Shown: positions 20,474-28,581 of the stretch, one piece after another
Position numbering within the stretch: the first letter of the stretch is position 1
How the letters are laid out: each line of letters opens with the position of its first letter
Origin: Paraburkholderia sp. D15
Lineage (GTDB): Bacteria > Pseudomonadota > Gammaproteobacteria > Burkholderiales > Burkholderiaceae
Direction of reading: 5' to 3'
Assembly: GCF_029910215.1 (NCBI RefSeq)
Contig: NZ_CP110395.1
Location: forward strand, 2,046,001-2,110,000
Length of the DNA stretch: 64,000 nucleotides
Notes under the pieces: model-generated
Database searches by the model: none
Told to the model about the DNA's origin: nothing
The model's input: the letters and a program-made list of their open reading frames with translations, nothing else
Program-made: the position numbers and the translations under genes

Positions 20474-21625
20474 TCAGGCTCGGACGGCGTCGGGGTAAGT
20501 CACGTTCGTGAAACCGGGAATCACGACGTCTTGCGGCCGGTTCCCATGTTCGTGCAGTTGATCGACCACGTAATCGGCAACGCAATTCGACAGCAGTTGC
20601 GCGGGGTCCTCCATGATGCGGCGCAGACGCGCGGCGGCGGCGTCGCGATCGTCGGGCGACGTGATCGGCGGCATGGTGTCGGCCGACTGCGGATCGAAGC
20701 GATACGGCCGTTGCCCGGGGAAAAGCCGCCGCGCGACGTCGATGCTTGCCTGCGTGTTGAGCCACAGGTCCCGGTAACGGCGTTCGAGTTCGGCGAGGCC
20801 GGCCGCGTCCGGCAGGTTCGCTACCGAGAACGACGGCGCATGCGGCGCAACCAGAATCCGTTCGGCCGGCAACACGCGTTCCGATGCGCGCCACACGAGG
20901 TAGCACATGTTGTTCGACGCCCAGGTGGCGCCCGCCGTCGGCCGTCCCGACTGGCCGCTGACCAGCACCATCAGACGCTGCCAGTCGGGTCGTTGCGCAC
21001 GCAGCCAGTTGCCGATCCGGTACGCGATGTCGAGAAACGCGAGGCCGAAGGTCGCGAACATCACTTCGTTCATCGAGACCGGCAGCGTGTCGCTCGACGG
21101 CGCGGCGAAGTATTCCGCGTTCAGCCGTTCGAAGCTGAGCAGATCGGGCTCGTGAAGCGCGCGCGCCAGCCGGTCGAGCGTCACCGCGCAGGTGTAATCG
21201 ACGAGGTTGGCGATCTTGCGCTCGTGACCGCCGAAGCTATCCACCGCGACATGCTCGCGCCACAACGCCAGCGAATTGGCCGCGCGGGTTTGCCGCGCGT
21301 GGCCGGCCAGACGTTCGGCGTCGGCGCGCCACGCATCGTCGTGCGGCGCGAGTTCGCGCATGCGCGCGAGATAAGCCAGCGCGAGCGGCAGATGCGAGAG
21401 CGCCGTGAGTTCGATGAACCCGCGCGTCGATTTGCGGAAACTTTCGATCGACGGCGCGCGGTCCGCGCCGGGGAACAGCACGATGTCGCTGCCGGTCGAG
21501 ACCAGCAGCGGCGCATCCGCGGCCAGCGCCGCCATGGTGCGGGTGATGTGCGCGCCGATGCTGTCGGGGGCCGATGTGAACGCGCGGAACAGCGCGGCAA
21601 AGGCGGGGTCGGGTTGATAGGGCAT
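20474..21625 (-). CDS. Unknown 383-aa protein (possibly DUF5624)
   Basis: 383 aa, soluble, alpha/beta. Distinct segments: TGSDIVLFPGADRAPSI, an invariant-looking VLVSGQSGRPTAGATWASNN, MCYLVWRASERVLP and a C-terminal NCVADYVVDQLHEHGN. I tentatively connect it with DUF5624, but cannot check. No metal or nucleotide motif is obvious. It sits between an amidohydrolase (63 bp upstream) and an MFS carrier (about 100 bp downstream) on the same strand, so it is probably a metabolic enzyme of that pathway. Confidence 0.5.
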   Translation of the reverse strand: MPYQPDPAFAALFRAFTSAPDSIGAHITRTMAALAADAPLLVSTGSDIVLFPGADRAPSIESFRKSTRGFIELTALSHLPLALAYLARMRELAPHDDAWRADAERLAGHARQTRAANSLALWREHVAVDSFGGHERKIANLVDYTCAVTLDRLARALHEPDLLSFERLNAEYFAAPSSDTLPVSMNEVMFATFGLAFLDIAYRIGNWLRAQRPDWQRLMVLVSGQSGRPTAGATWASNNMCYLVWRASERVLPAERILVAPHAPSFSVANLPDAAGLAELERRYRDLWLNTQASIDVARRLFPGQRPYRFDPQSADTMPPITSPDDRDAAAARLRRIMEDPAQLLSNCVADYVVDQLHEHGNRPQDVVIPGFTNVTYPDAVRA

Positions 21626-21637
21626 GGGGTCTCGTCG

Positions 21638-21664
21638 GGTTCTTCAGGTTCTTCAGGTTCTTCC
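21638..21664. repeat. 9-bp tandem repeat, three units, between genes
   Basis: GGTTCTTCA, GGTTCTTCA, GGTTCTTCC in a row, in the 63-bp gap between two reverse-strand operon genes. Confidence 0.8.
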
Positions 21665-21688
21665 GGTTGCCTTGGGCGCGTTGAACGC

Positions 21689-22567
21689 TCAATAATCGAA
21701 CAGGCGCGCCGGGTTATCCGCGAGGATCATCTGCCGCACGGCCGCGTCGCCGGTCCACGCGCCGAGCAGATTCAGCAGCTCGCCGGTGTCGCGTGTCGAG
21801 TCGGGAATATGCGGCCAGTCCGAGCCCCAGATCACCTTGTGCGGCGCCGCCTCGACGATCGCTCGCGCCATCGGCGCGACCGCCTCGTAACCGCGCTGCT
21901 TCGCGATCCGGTACGGCGCACTCAGTTTCAGCCAGCACTGGCCGTCCTTCATCAGACTCAGCAGACGCTCGAAATCGGCCGGCGTGAGGCCGTCTTCCTC
22001 GAGCATATAGCCCATGTGATCGATCACGAAATCGCTGCGCACGTCGGCGAGGAACGGGATCAGGTTGCGCACCACCCAGCCGGGCGCATAGAACTGCACG
22101 TGCCAGCCGAGACTCGCGCAGAGCCGCGCCATCCGCGTGATGTACTGCTGGATCTCGGCGGTCGGCAAGCCGGCGCGTGCGAACAGATCGAGACGCACGG
22201 CGCGCACGCCGCTCGCATGGAACGCGTCGAGCGTGGCGGCGTTCGTGTCTTCCTCGATCATCACGACACCGCGCGCGATCGATCCGGCGACGTGCAGCGC
22301 GTCGATCAGGCAGCGATTGTCGGTGCCGTAGAAACTCGGCTGCACGATCACGAAGCGTTGCAGTTGCAGCACGTTCATCAGTTTCAGGTAGTGCGCGAGC
22401 TTGCCGTCGGGCAGCGTGTAATGCGGGTGTGAGACTGCCGGATAGCGGTCAGCGGGGCCGAACACGTGCATGTGCGCGTCGCAGGCGAGCGCGGGCAGGG
22501 TGAACGACGGACGCGCGAGGGTGTCGTGGTCGCGCATCGGCGTGGAGATCAGCGGGGTGTCGGCCAT
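21689..22567 (-). CDS. Amidohydrolase-2 family lactonase (LigI-like)
   Basis: 292 aa TIM-barrel hydrolase of the 2-pyrone-4,6-dicarboxylate lactonase / 4-sulfomuconolactonase / galactarolactone isomerase group. The N-terminal CDAHMHVFGPADRYP has the H-x-H metal pair, VIDHMGYM and the C-terminal VIWGSDWPHIP carry the later active-site His and Asp. Length is normal. Such enzymes open lactones from aromatic or sugar-acid breakdown. Transcribed after the aldolase gene with about 90 bp between them. Confidence 0.82.
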   Translation of the reverse strand: MADTPLISTPMRDHDTLARPSFTLPALACDAHMHVFGPADRYPAVSHPHYTLPDGKLAHYLKLMNVLQLQRFVIVQPSFYGTDNRCLIDALHVAGSIARGVVMIEEDTNAATLDAFHASGVRAVRLDLFARAGLPTAEIQQYITRMARLCASLGWHVQFYAPGWVVRNLIPFLADVRSDFVIDHMGYMLEEDGLTPADFERLLSLMKDGQCWLKLSAPYRIAKQRGYEAVAPMARAIVEAAPHKVIWGSDWPHIPDSTRDTGELLNLLGAWTGDAAVRQMILADNPARLFDY

Positions 22568-22608
22568 GGTTCGTTCTTCGATGAGTCAGTGCAATACGTT
22601 AGGAGGAA

Positions 22609-22648
22609 GCACGCGGGGAACACGCGGGAAGCACGCGGGGAACACGCG
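22609..22648. repeat. 22-bp imperfect tandem duplication between genes
   Basis: A 22-bp GC-rich unit (starting GCACGCGGGGAACACGCG) occurs at 22609-22630 and again, shortened, at 22631-22648, in the gap before the amidohydrolase start. Confidence 0.75.
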
Positions 22649-22656
22649 AGCGCGCA

Positions 22657-23433
22657 TCAGAGCTTGCGCGCCTGTTCGACGCGTTCGCGCAGCGCGGTCA
22701 GAAACACGTCGGTATCGATGCCGGCAAAGATGAACGGCGCCGCGCCGGCTTCGCGCAGACCGTTCAGCGCATCGCCCTCCGGCATGCCGCCGACGATCGC
22801 GACCTTGCCGTGCCGCCGCGCGGCCTCGATCACCTGGCGGCACGCGGCCACCACCTCGGGGTGGGTCGACTCGCCGGCGTAGCCCAGATCGGCGCAGAGG
22901 TCGTTGCAGCCGAGCGCGAGAATATCGACGCCGTCGAGCGCGGCGATCTCGTCCGCGGCCTCGACGCCCGCGCGGCTTTCGATCAGCACCTTCAGCGCGG
23001 TCGCCGCGTTCAGCGTGTCGTTCAGTTCGCGCGCCGGGAGTTTTTCGAAGCCGACATAGGGCAGCGTCGCCAGTTGCGAGCGCTGGCCGAGCGGCGGATA
23101 ACGCGTCGCGATCACCGCGTCGCGCGCCTGCGCGGCGCTCTCGATCCGCGCGACGATGATGCCGAGCGCGCCGCCGTCGAGCACGCGGTTGATCGTGCCG
23201 TAATCGCGCTCGGGGACGCGTACCCACGGCATCAGCCCGAGATCGACCGCGCACGAGCAGAGTTGCGAGACGGTATCGACGGGCAGCGTGCTGTGCTCCA
23301 TGTCGATCCAGATGGTGTCGTAGCCGGCGGCCTTGGCCCAGCGCACGGCGTCGGTCGTGCGCGACGCGCGCATGCCGAGCGCGATCACCTTGTGGCGTGC
23401 GCGCAGACGTTCGACCTGTTGTGCTCCGTTCAT
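22657..23433 (-). CDS. HpcH/HpaI-family aldolase
   Basis: 258-aa class II pyruvate aldolase fold. Motifs: GYDTIWIDMEHS (catalytic His/Arg area), GIIVARIESAAQARDAV, LIESRAGVEAADEIAALDGVDILALGCNDL with the metal-binding Glu and Asp, and the closing FIFAGIDTDVF. It cleaves 2-keto-hydroxy acids to pyruvate or condenses them. ATG 23433 has GGAG five bases upstream. First gene of the reverse-strand catabolic run and divergent from a LysR regulator, so probably the controlled promoter lies at 23434-23559. Confidence 0.9.
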   Translation of the reverse strand: MNGAQQVERLRARHKVIALGMRASRTTDAVRWAKAAGYDTIWIDMEHSTLPVDTVSQLCSCAVDLGLMPWVRVPERDYGTINRVLDGGALGIIVARIESAAQARDAVIATRYPPLGQRSQLATLPYVGFEKLPARELNDTLNAATALKVLIESRAGVEAADEIAALDGVDILALGCNDLCADLGYAGESTHPEVVAACRQVIEAARRHGKVAIVGGMPEGDALNGLREAGAAPFIFAGIDTDVFLTALRERVEQARKL

Positions 23434-23517
23434 GTCTTCTCCATGCAGCGTTGTTCTGGTGCGAACGCAGTGCCGTCGCGTCCGTGGAAGACAGTATCGC
23501 CCGGCAAACAGATTTGA

Positions 23518-23530
23518 TTTATTCTCTAAA
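23518..23530. promoter_or_regulatory. Candidate LysR box (T-N11-A)
   Basis: TTTA-TTCTC-TAAA, a short dyad of the T-N11-A form, lies 30 bp before the LysR start and in the shared promoter with the aldolase gene. Confidence 0.4.
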
Positions 23531-23559
23531 GCAAGGTTATTGATTTGGGGAGTAAATCA

Positions 23560-24573
23560 GTGAACGTTCGCCATCTGGAATATTTCGTGATGCTCGCGCA
23601 GGAGTTGCACTTTCGCCGTAGCGCCGAGCGGCTGGGTATCACGCAGGCCCCGCTGAGTCTCGCGATCCAGGCGCTGGAGGCGGAGCTGGGCGCGCGGCTC
23701 TTTCACCGCACCCGGCGCAGCGTCGTGCTGACCGAGGCGGGGCACGCGCTGCTCGACGACGCGCGGGCGATCATCGCGCGCATCGAACACGCGAAGGAAA
23801 GCGTGTGGGAAACCGTCAGCGGTGAAGTGGGGCGCTTGCGGGTGGGCTTCACCAACGCGTCGTCGCTATCGCCGTTTTTTCCACGGCTGATTCACGCGTA
23901 TCGCACGCAGCGTCCGAAGGTGAATATCGCGCTGCTGGAGCTGTCGTCGTCGCGGCAGATCGAGGCCATCGAACAGCGCGAACTCGATGTCGGTCTGCTG
24001 CGTCTGCCGGACAGCACGCCGCCCGCCGAGCTGGTGTTCACGCCGCTGATGGACGAGCCGCTGCTGGTGGCCATGCATGCCGGGCATCGGCTCGCGCAAG
24101 CGGCGACGCTGAAGCTGAAGGATCTGCGCAACGAGCCGTTCATTGCCTATCCGCGTCAAGCCGGCGTGGCCATCTCGCAGCAGACGCTCGCGCTGTGCGC
24201 GAAGCGCGGTTTCGAACCGCAGGTCGTGCAGGAGGCGCAGCAGGCGTCCACGCTGATCGGTTTGACGGCGACGGGGCTCGGCATTGCGCTGGTGCCCGCC
24301 ACCTTGCGCAGCATCGTGGTGCCCGGCGTGGTGTTCCGCGCGCTCGACGAACCCGATACCACCAGCACGCTGTATATCGCCCACCGCTACGGCGACGCCA
24401 ACGCGCGGGCCATGCAGTTCGCGGAGCTGGCGAAAAGCTGTGCGCTGGCGTCGCCGCTGGAAGGTGCCGTGCCCGCCGCGGCGACGGCTGCCGCAACGGC
24501 CGCGAAGACGGCTCAGAAGCGAGAGGCGAGCGCGCGCCGTGCCGAACCGCGCGCGGCGAAAAAGCCGCGTTGA
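23560..24573 (+). CDS. LysR-family transcriptional regulator
   Basis: 337 aa. HTH in residues 1-60 (VRHLEYFVMLAQELHFRRSAERLGITQ, RLFHRTRRSVVLTEAG), effector domain 90-300, and an unusual 35-residue Ala/Lys/Arg-rich tail. The start is GTG 23560, with GGGGAG seven bases upstream; a TTG at 23545 overlaps that box. It resembles CbnR/CatR-like activators of aromatic catabolism. It is divergent from the aldolase-lactonase-MFS run and most likely activates it. Confidence 0.88.
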   Translation: MNVRHLEYFVMLAQELHFRRSAERLGITQAPLSLAIQALEAELGARLFHRTRRSVVLTEAGHALLDDARAIIARIEHAKESVWETVSGEVGRLRVGFTNASSLSPFFPRLIHAYRTQRPKVNIALLELSSSRQIEAIEQRELDVGLLRLPDSTPPAELVFTPLMDEPLLVAMHAGHRLAQAATLKLKDLRNEPFIAYPRQAGVAISQQTLALCAKRGFEPQVVQEAQQASTLIGLTATGLGIALVPATLRSIVVPGVVFRALDEPDTTSTLYIAHRYGDANARAMQFAELAKSCALASPLEGAVPAAATAAATAAKTAQKREASARRAEPRAAKKPR

Positions 24574-25163
24574 ACGCGCGGATTATCCGAAACAGCCGAT
24601 CCGATTCGAGCGGCGGTTTATCGCCGGCTCGATGTCGTGGCCGTATTCGACTGGATATAGCGTGCCGCCACGTCCGAATACGCGTGTCATTGATCACAAT
24701 CAAGGCGGACGGTTTAAGACGCAGGTACGCGATCAATATGACATGAGCGTGCATACGTTCCGCTTTATCCGCGCCGGTTTTAAGAATTAATCGACAAGCC
24801 CTATATCATTCGCGTAGTCAGCACCACCCCTATCAGAAATCTCAGGCGACCTATCTGATGTTCCGCAGGTAGACTAGCCAGCAATTCAGCAGACGGACTC
24901 GTGTTATTGCAGTTTGCCCTGAAACGAGGCAGACGCATCGCATGCACCGTCGCTGTGCGCGGTATATCGGAACAGGGATTTTTCGCGGTTAAACGTCCGG
25001 TTGTCCCGATATTTAAAACCAGAAATATTTTTTAATCCGGATGAACGTCATTCATCCGGCGAGTAGTTGCGCGACTAATTACGGCTTGGTATTAAAACGC
25101 ATATTTCCGGGTGCGGAATGTGCCATGCCGTCCATATCAATTCGAACGACGGAGCGCCGCACG
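24574..25163. other. 590-bp AT-richer gap before the flavoprotein-shikimate operon
   Basis: No gene found. The segment from about 24,780 is clearly lower in GC than its surroundings and has A/T runs (for example near 25021-25034). It must contain the promoter and regulatory region of the next operon. No confident -10/-35 pair was found. Confidence 0.6.
25037..25059. promoter_or_regulatory. Perfect palindrome upstream of the flavoprotein operon
   Basis: CCGGATGAA (25037-25045), five-base spacer, TTCATCCGG (25051-25059). No T-run follows. It lies about 105 bp before the proposed start, so it fits an operator or a leader hairpin. Confidence 0.55.
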
Positions 25164-26318
25164 ATGTTTCACGACTGGACCCCAGAACAACTGGCACTGC
25201 GCGAGCGTTTCGCCGCGCTTGGCGAACAGATTGCGGCGGCACGCGAGCAGCAGCCGGAAGGTTTCGATTACGCCGGCTGGAACCGTCTGCGCGACGAACA
25301 GATCTGGCATCTCGTGATTCCGCGCGACTACGGCGGCCACGGCGAAGACTGGTGGGGTTTCACGGCCGCGCTCGACGGCCTGTCGTCGACGATCCGCACG
25401 CCGGAGCTGCTGCTCTCGGTGATCGCGCAGGCCGGCATGGTGCGCGCGATGGTACGTCACGGCAGCCCGCTGCAGAAGGACCGCTATCTGTCGGCGATTC
25501 TGCGCGGCAAGGTCAGCGCGACCGGCATCGCGGAACCGACCACGGGCACCGACGTGCGCAGCATCGACACCACGCTGTCCGGGACGCCGGACGGCTACCG
25601 CCTGAACGGCAGCAAGTTCAACATCGCGCACGCGCCGATCATGGACTTCATTCTCGTGGTGAGCCGGCTCGAAAACCGCGAGTCGAGCAACATCGCGCTG
25701 GTGCTGCTCGATCGCGACACGCCGGGGCTCGTGATCGGCGCGCAGGACGACAAGCTCGGCAACCGCAATCTGCCCACCGGCCAGCTGCGTTTCGAGAACG
25801 TGCGGGTGGAAGCGTCGCAGATTCTCGGCCAGGCTGGGCGCGGTCTCGGCCACCTGATCGACATCATTTCGCTGGGCCGCCTGTATTACGGCCTCGTCGC
25901 GGCCAACCTGCCGCTGCCGTTCGTCGACGACGCGATGCAGTACGCGGCGAAGCGCACCAGCTTCCGCAGCACGATCGATTCCCACCAATACATCCAGAAG
26001 CGCCTCGTCGACATGAAGATCGGCATGGAGCGCAGCCGCTGGGCCGCATTCGGCGCGATGGCCCGCCTGATGAACGGGCATCCGGAAGCGTTGCTCGCGT
26101 GTTCGGTGGCGAAGCTGGTCGGCGCGAGCGATCTGATCGACAACGCCACGAGCCTCGTCAAGCTGTACGGCAGCATCGGCTATCACAACAACGGCATCAC
26201 CACCTTGCTGAAGGATGCGATGGGTTTCGCGAGCGTCGGCGGCACCGAGGAGATGCATCGCAAGAATATTTTCAACCAGATGCAGCGGCTGGCCGGCGGC
26301 GCATCGGCGCAGGCTTGA
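25164..26318 (+). CDS. Acyl-CoA-dehydrogenase-fold flavoprotein, candidate TdaE-like tropone-forming oxygenase
   Basis: 384 aa. ACAD fold: N-terminal helices, flavin-contact motif TGIAEPTTGTDVRSI, beta domain (residues about 120-220), C-terminal four-helix bundle with LYGSIGYHNN. The usual catalytic Glu of YEGT is Gly here (VGGT, about residue 359), and the alternative helix-G Glu position (xxERxxxA) reads LGRLYYG. It is therefore not a standard dehydrogenase. The next three genes make phenylpyruvate precursors, a combination known from tropolone clusters where TdaE, an ACAD-like dioxygenase, converts a phenylacetyl-CoA catabolic shunt product. Start uncertain: ATG 25125 is also in frame; GGAG nine bases before 25164 decides. 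TdaE identity is inference; another flavoenzyme is possible. Confidence 0.7.
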   Translation: MFHDWTPEQLALRERFAALGEQIAAAREQQPEGFDYAGWNRLRDEQIWHLVIPRDYGGHGEDWWGFTAALDGLSSTIRTPELLLSVIAQAGMVRAMVRHGSPLQKDRYLSAILRGKVSATGIAEPTTGTDVRSIDTTLSGTPDGYRLNGSKFNIAHAPIMDFILVVSRLENRESSNIALVLLDRDTPGLVIGAQDDKLGNRNLPTGQLRFENVRVEASQILGQAGRGLGHLIDIISLGRLYYGLVAANLPLPFVDDAMQYAAKRTSFRSTIDSHQYIQKRLVDMKIGMERSRWAAFGAMARLMNGHPEALLACSVAKLVGASDLIDNATSLVKLYGSIGYHNNGITTLLKDAMGFASVGGTEEMHRKNIFNQMQRLAGGASAQA

Positions 26319-26425
26319 AGCCTGGCCTGGACCCGAGCCTGGGCTTCGGCTCCGGTGTGGGATCTGGACCGGCTGGGTAGCCTGTGTAACTTCTGTCGAG
26401 CGCCGCGCGCTCTTGGGGTCTGTCT

Positions 26426-27556
26426 ATGTTGACTTGGGATATCGGAAGAGGCATGAGCGCGACGGCGCCGGTAATCGGGCCCGCGGAAATGAGGCAGCAG
26501 TTGCCGTGCGATGTCGAGGGCGCGCATACCGTGATGCAGACGCGCCGCACGATCTCCGAGATTTTTCAGGGGCACAGCGCGAAGCTCGTGGTGATCGTGG
26601 GGCCGTGTTCGATTCACGATCCGGTCGCCGCGCTCGAATACGCGGCGCGTCTCGCGAAGCAGCGGGATCTGTGGCAGGACGATCTCGAGATCGTGATGCG
26701 CGTGTACTTCGAAAAACCGCGCACGACGATCGGCTGGAAAGGATTGATCAACGACCCGCATCTGGACGGCAGCCACGCGATCGACACCGGCATCCGGCTC
26801 GCGCGCCAGTTGATGCTCGACATCACGCGCGCCGGTCTGCCGGTGGCCACCGAGTTTCTCGATCTGAGCACGCCGCACTATCTGGCCGACCTGGTGAGCT
26901 GGGGCGCCATCGGCGCGCGCACCACGGAGTCGCAGATTCATCGCGAACTGGCCTCGGGCCTGCCGTGTCCGATCGGCTTCAAGAACGGTACGGACGGCAA
27001 CGTCAGGATCGCGATCGACGCGATTCATGCCGCCGGCCACGCGCATCATTTTCTCGGTGTGACCGAAAGCGGGCGCTTCGCGAAGGTCGCGACAAGCGGC
27101 AACCGCGATTGCCATCTGGTGCTGCGCGGCGGCAAGCAACCCAATTACGACGCGCGCAGTGTCGCCGAGGCCTGCGCGTCGCTCGCGGCGGGCGGTCTGC
27201 CGGGACGCGTGGTGGTCGACGCGAGCCACGGCAACAGCTGCAAGCAGCACGAGAAACAGCTCTGCGTGTGCGATTCGCTGTGCGAGCAGATTGCCGGCGG
27301 CGGCGACCGGATCGCTGGCGTGATGATCGAATCGAATCTGGTGGCGGGACGGCAGGACGTGGTGGGCGGCATGCCGCTGACTTACGGCCAGAGCATTACC
27401 GATGCATGCATCGGCTGGGATGCGACCGAGGCGTATCTGCGCAAGCTGGCGGAAGCGGTGCGGCAACGCCGGCAGCGGCAGGAGCAGATGCAACCTGCGG
27501 CGACGCCGGTGACGCCGGCGACGCCGGTGGCGGAAAGTCTGCAGTCGGCGGCATGA
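26426..27556 (+). CDS. aroG: 3-deoxy-7-phosphoheptulonate (DAHP) synthase, class I
   Basis: 376 aa. Condenses phosphoenolpyruvate and erythrose-4-phosphate, the entry step of the shikimate pathway. Diagnostic segments: VVIVGPCSIHDP, MRVYFEKPRTTIGWKGLINDPHLDG, GARTTESQIHRELASGL, GFKNGTDGN, LRGGKQPNY and the metal-site DASHGNS. A 25-residue Gln/Pro/Thr tail is extra. A second in-frame ATG lies at 26453. Its stop overlaps the pheA start as ATGA. Placement outside the aromatic amino-acid operons and directly with pheA, aroK and a flavoprotein suggests a dedicated copy feeding a special metabolite. Confidence 0.95.
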   Translation: MLTWDIGRGMSATAPVIGPAEMRQQLPCDVEGAHTVMQTRRTISEIFQGHSAKLVVIVGPCSIHDPVAALEYAARLAKQRDLWQDDLEIVMRVYFEKPRTTIGWKGLINDPHLDGSHAIDTGIRLARQLMLDITRAGLPVATEFLDLSTPHYLADLVSWGAIGARTTESQIHRELASGLPCPIGFKNGTDGNVRIAIDAIHAAGHAHHFLGVTESGRFAKVATSGNRDCHLVLRGGKQPNYDARSVAEACASLAAGGLPGRVVVDASHGNSCKQHEKQLCVCDSLCEQIAGGGDRIAGVMIESNLVAGRQDVVGGMPLTYGQSITDACIGWDATEAYLRKLAEAVRQRRQRQEQMQPAATPVTPATPVAESLQSAA

Positions 27557-28581
27557 TGCGCACGACGGATCTGTCCGCGACGCGTGTGGAGCAGCGCGGG
27601 CCGCAGGCGGTTCAGCGGCCGCTACGGCCGCTGCCGCCGCGCGAAGCGCAACGCTTGCCGCAAGCTGAACTGACGCCATCGCAGGCAGCGCGGCAGGCGC
27701 CGAAGCTTGCGCCGCTCGCGCCCGCTTGCAGCGAACAGACGCGCGGCGCGGTCGCTTTTCTCGGTCCGTGCGGCACGTACACCGAAGATGCGATGCGTCT
27801 GTGTTTCGGCAACGCGCGCGAAGGGCTGCCGTGCGTGAACGTCGACGGCGTGTTCGAGGCGGTGGCGCGCGGTGGCGCGAGTCATGGTGTCGTGCCGATC
27901 GAAAACTCGACGGAAGGCATCGTCGCGCGCACGCTGGATCTGTTGTTGCAGACGCGGCTGAGCGTCAACGGCGAGGTGGTGCTGCCGGTGCGTCACGTGC
28001 TGATGTCGGCACGCGGCACGCTCGACGGCATCACGTGCGTGAGCGCGCACGAGCAGGCACTTGCGCAATGCCGTCGCTGGCTCGACACGCATCTGCCCGG
28101 CGTGCCGCGGCAGGCGGTGGCCAGCAATGCGCACGCGGCGCAACTGGCCGCCCGCACCGAAGGCTGCGCGGCGATCGGCAGTCAACGCGCCGCGCAGCAC
28201 TATGGGCTGGAGACGGTCGCATCGTCGATTCAGGACGAGCATTTCAACAGCACGCGTTTTTACGCGATCGGCCGCGACGAACCATTGCCCACCGGCGACG
28301 ACCGCACGCTGCTGTGCATCGAACTGGAGAACAGCAGCGGCGCGTTGCAACGCGTGCTCGCGCCGCTTGCCGACAATCAGATTCCGCTGACCCGGCTCGA
28401 CGCGCGTCCGTTGCGCAGCGAGCTGTGGGCGTATCGGTTCTTCGTCGAATTGCCGCGCCATCGGCACGACGTGCAGATGGCGCACGCGCTCGCGCAGATG
28501 AAACAGCATGCCCGCATGCTGTCGATCCTCGGTTCGTTCCCCGCCGTGAACGCGGCGTGCGCGACTTCCCCGGCTTCATGA
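27553..28581 (+). CDS. pheA: Prephenate dehydratase with ACT domain, no chorismate mutase domain
   Basis: 342 aa. Converts prephenate to phenylpyruvate. A basic, Pro/Gln-rich leader (about residues 1-57) replaces the usual chorismate mutase domain. The dehydratase domain follows (VAFLGPCGTYTEDA; GVVPIENSTEG; the catalytic motif STRF), then an ACT domain from about residue 250. In the ACT domain the Phe-binding motif normally ESRP reads DARP, while GAL is kept, so feedback inhibition may be altered. Coupled to its neighbours on both sides by ATGA overlaps. Confidence 0.93.
   Translation: MMRTTDLSATRVEQRGPQAVQRPLRPLPPREAQRLPQAELTPSQAARQAPKLAPLAPACSEQTRGAVAFLGPCGTYTEDAMRLCFGNAREGLPCVNVDGVFEAVARGGASHGVVPIENSTEGIVARTLDLLLQTRLSVNGEVVLPVRHVLMSARGTLDGITCVSAHEQALAQCRRWLDTHLPGVPRQAVASNAHAAQLAARTEGCAAIGSQRAAQHYGLETVASSIQDEHFNSTRFYAIGRDEPLPTGDDRTLLCIELENSSGALQRVLAPLADNQIPLTRLDARPLRSELWAYRFFVELPRHRHDVQMAHALAQMKQHARMLSILGSFPAVNAACATSPAS

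Noticed and set aside
25041..25163. N-terminal 41-residue extension of the flavoprotein from an alternative start at 25041
   Set aside because: The extension covers the palindrome and AT-rich leader and has no similarity to ACAD N-termini; ATG 25164 has GGAG nine bases upstream and starts at the expected helix.
26215..28581. A 788-aa forward frame that includes PheA
   Set aside because: The first 446 codons shadow aroG. PheA starts at 27553 with an ATGA overlap.
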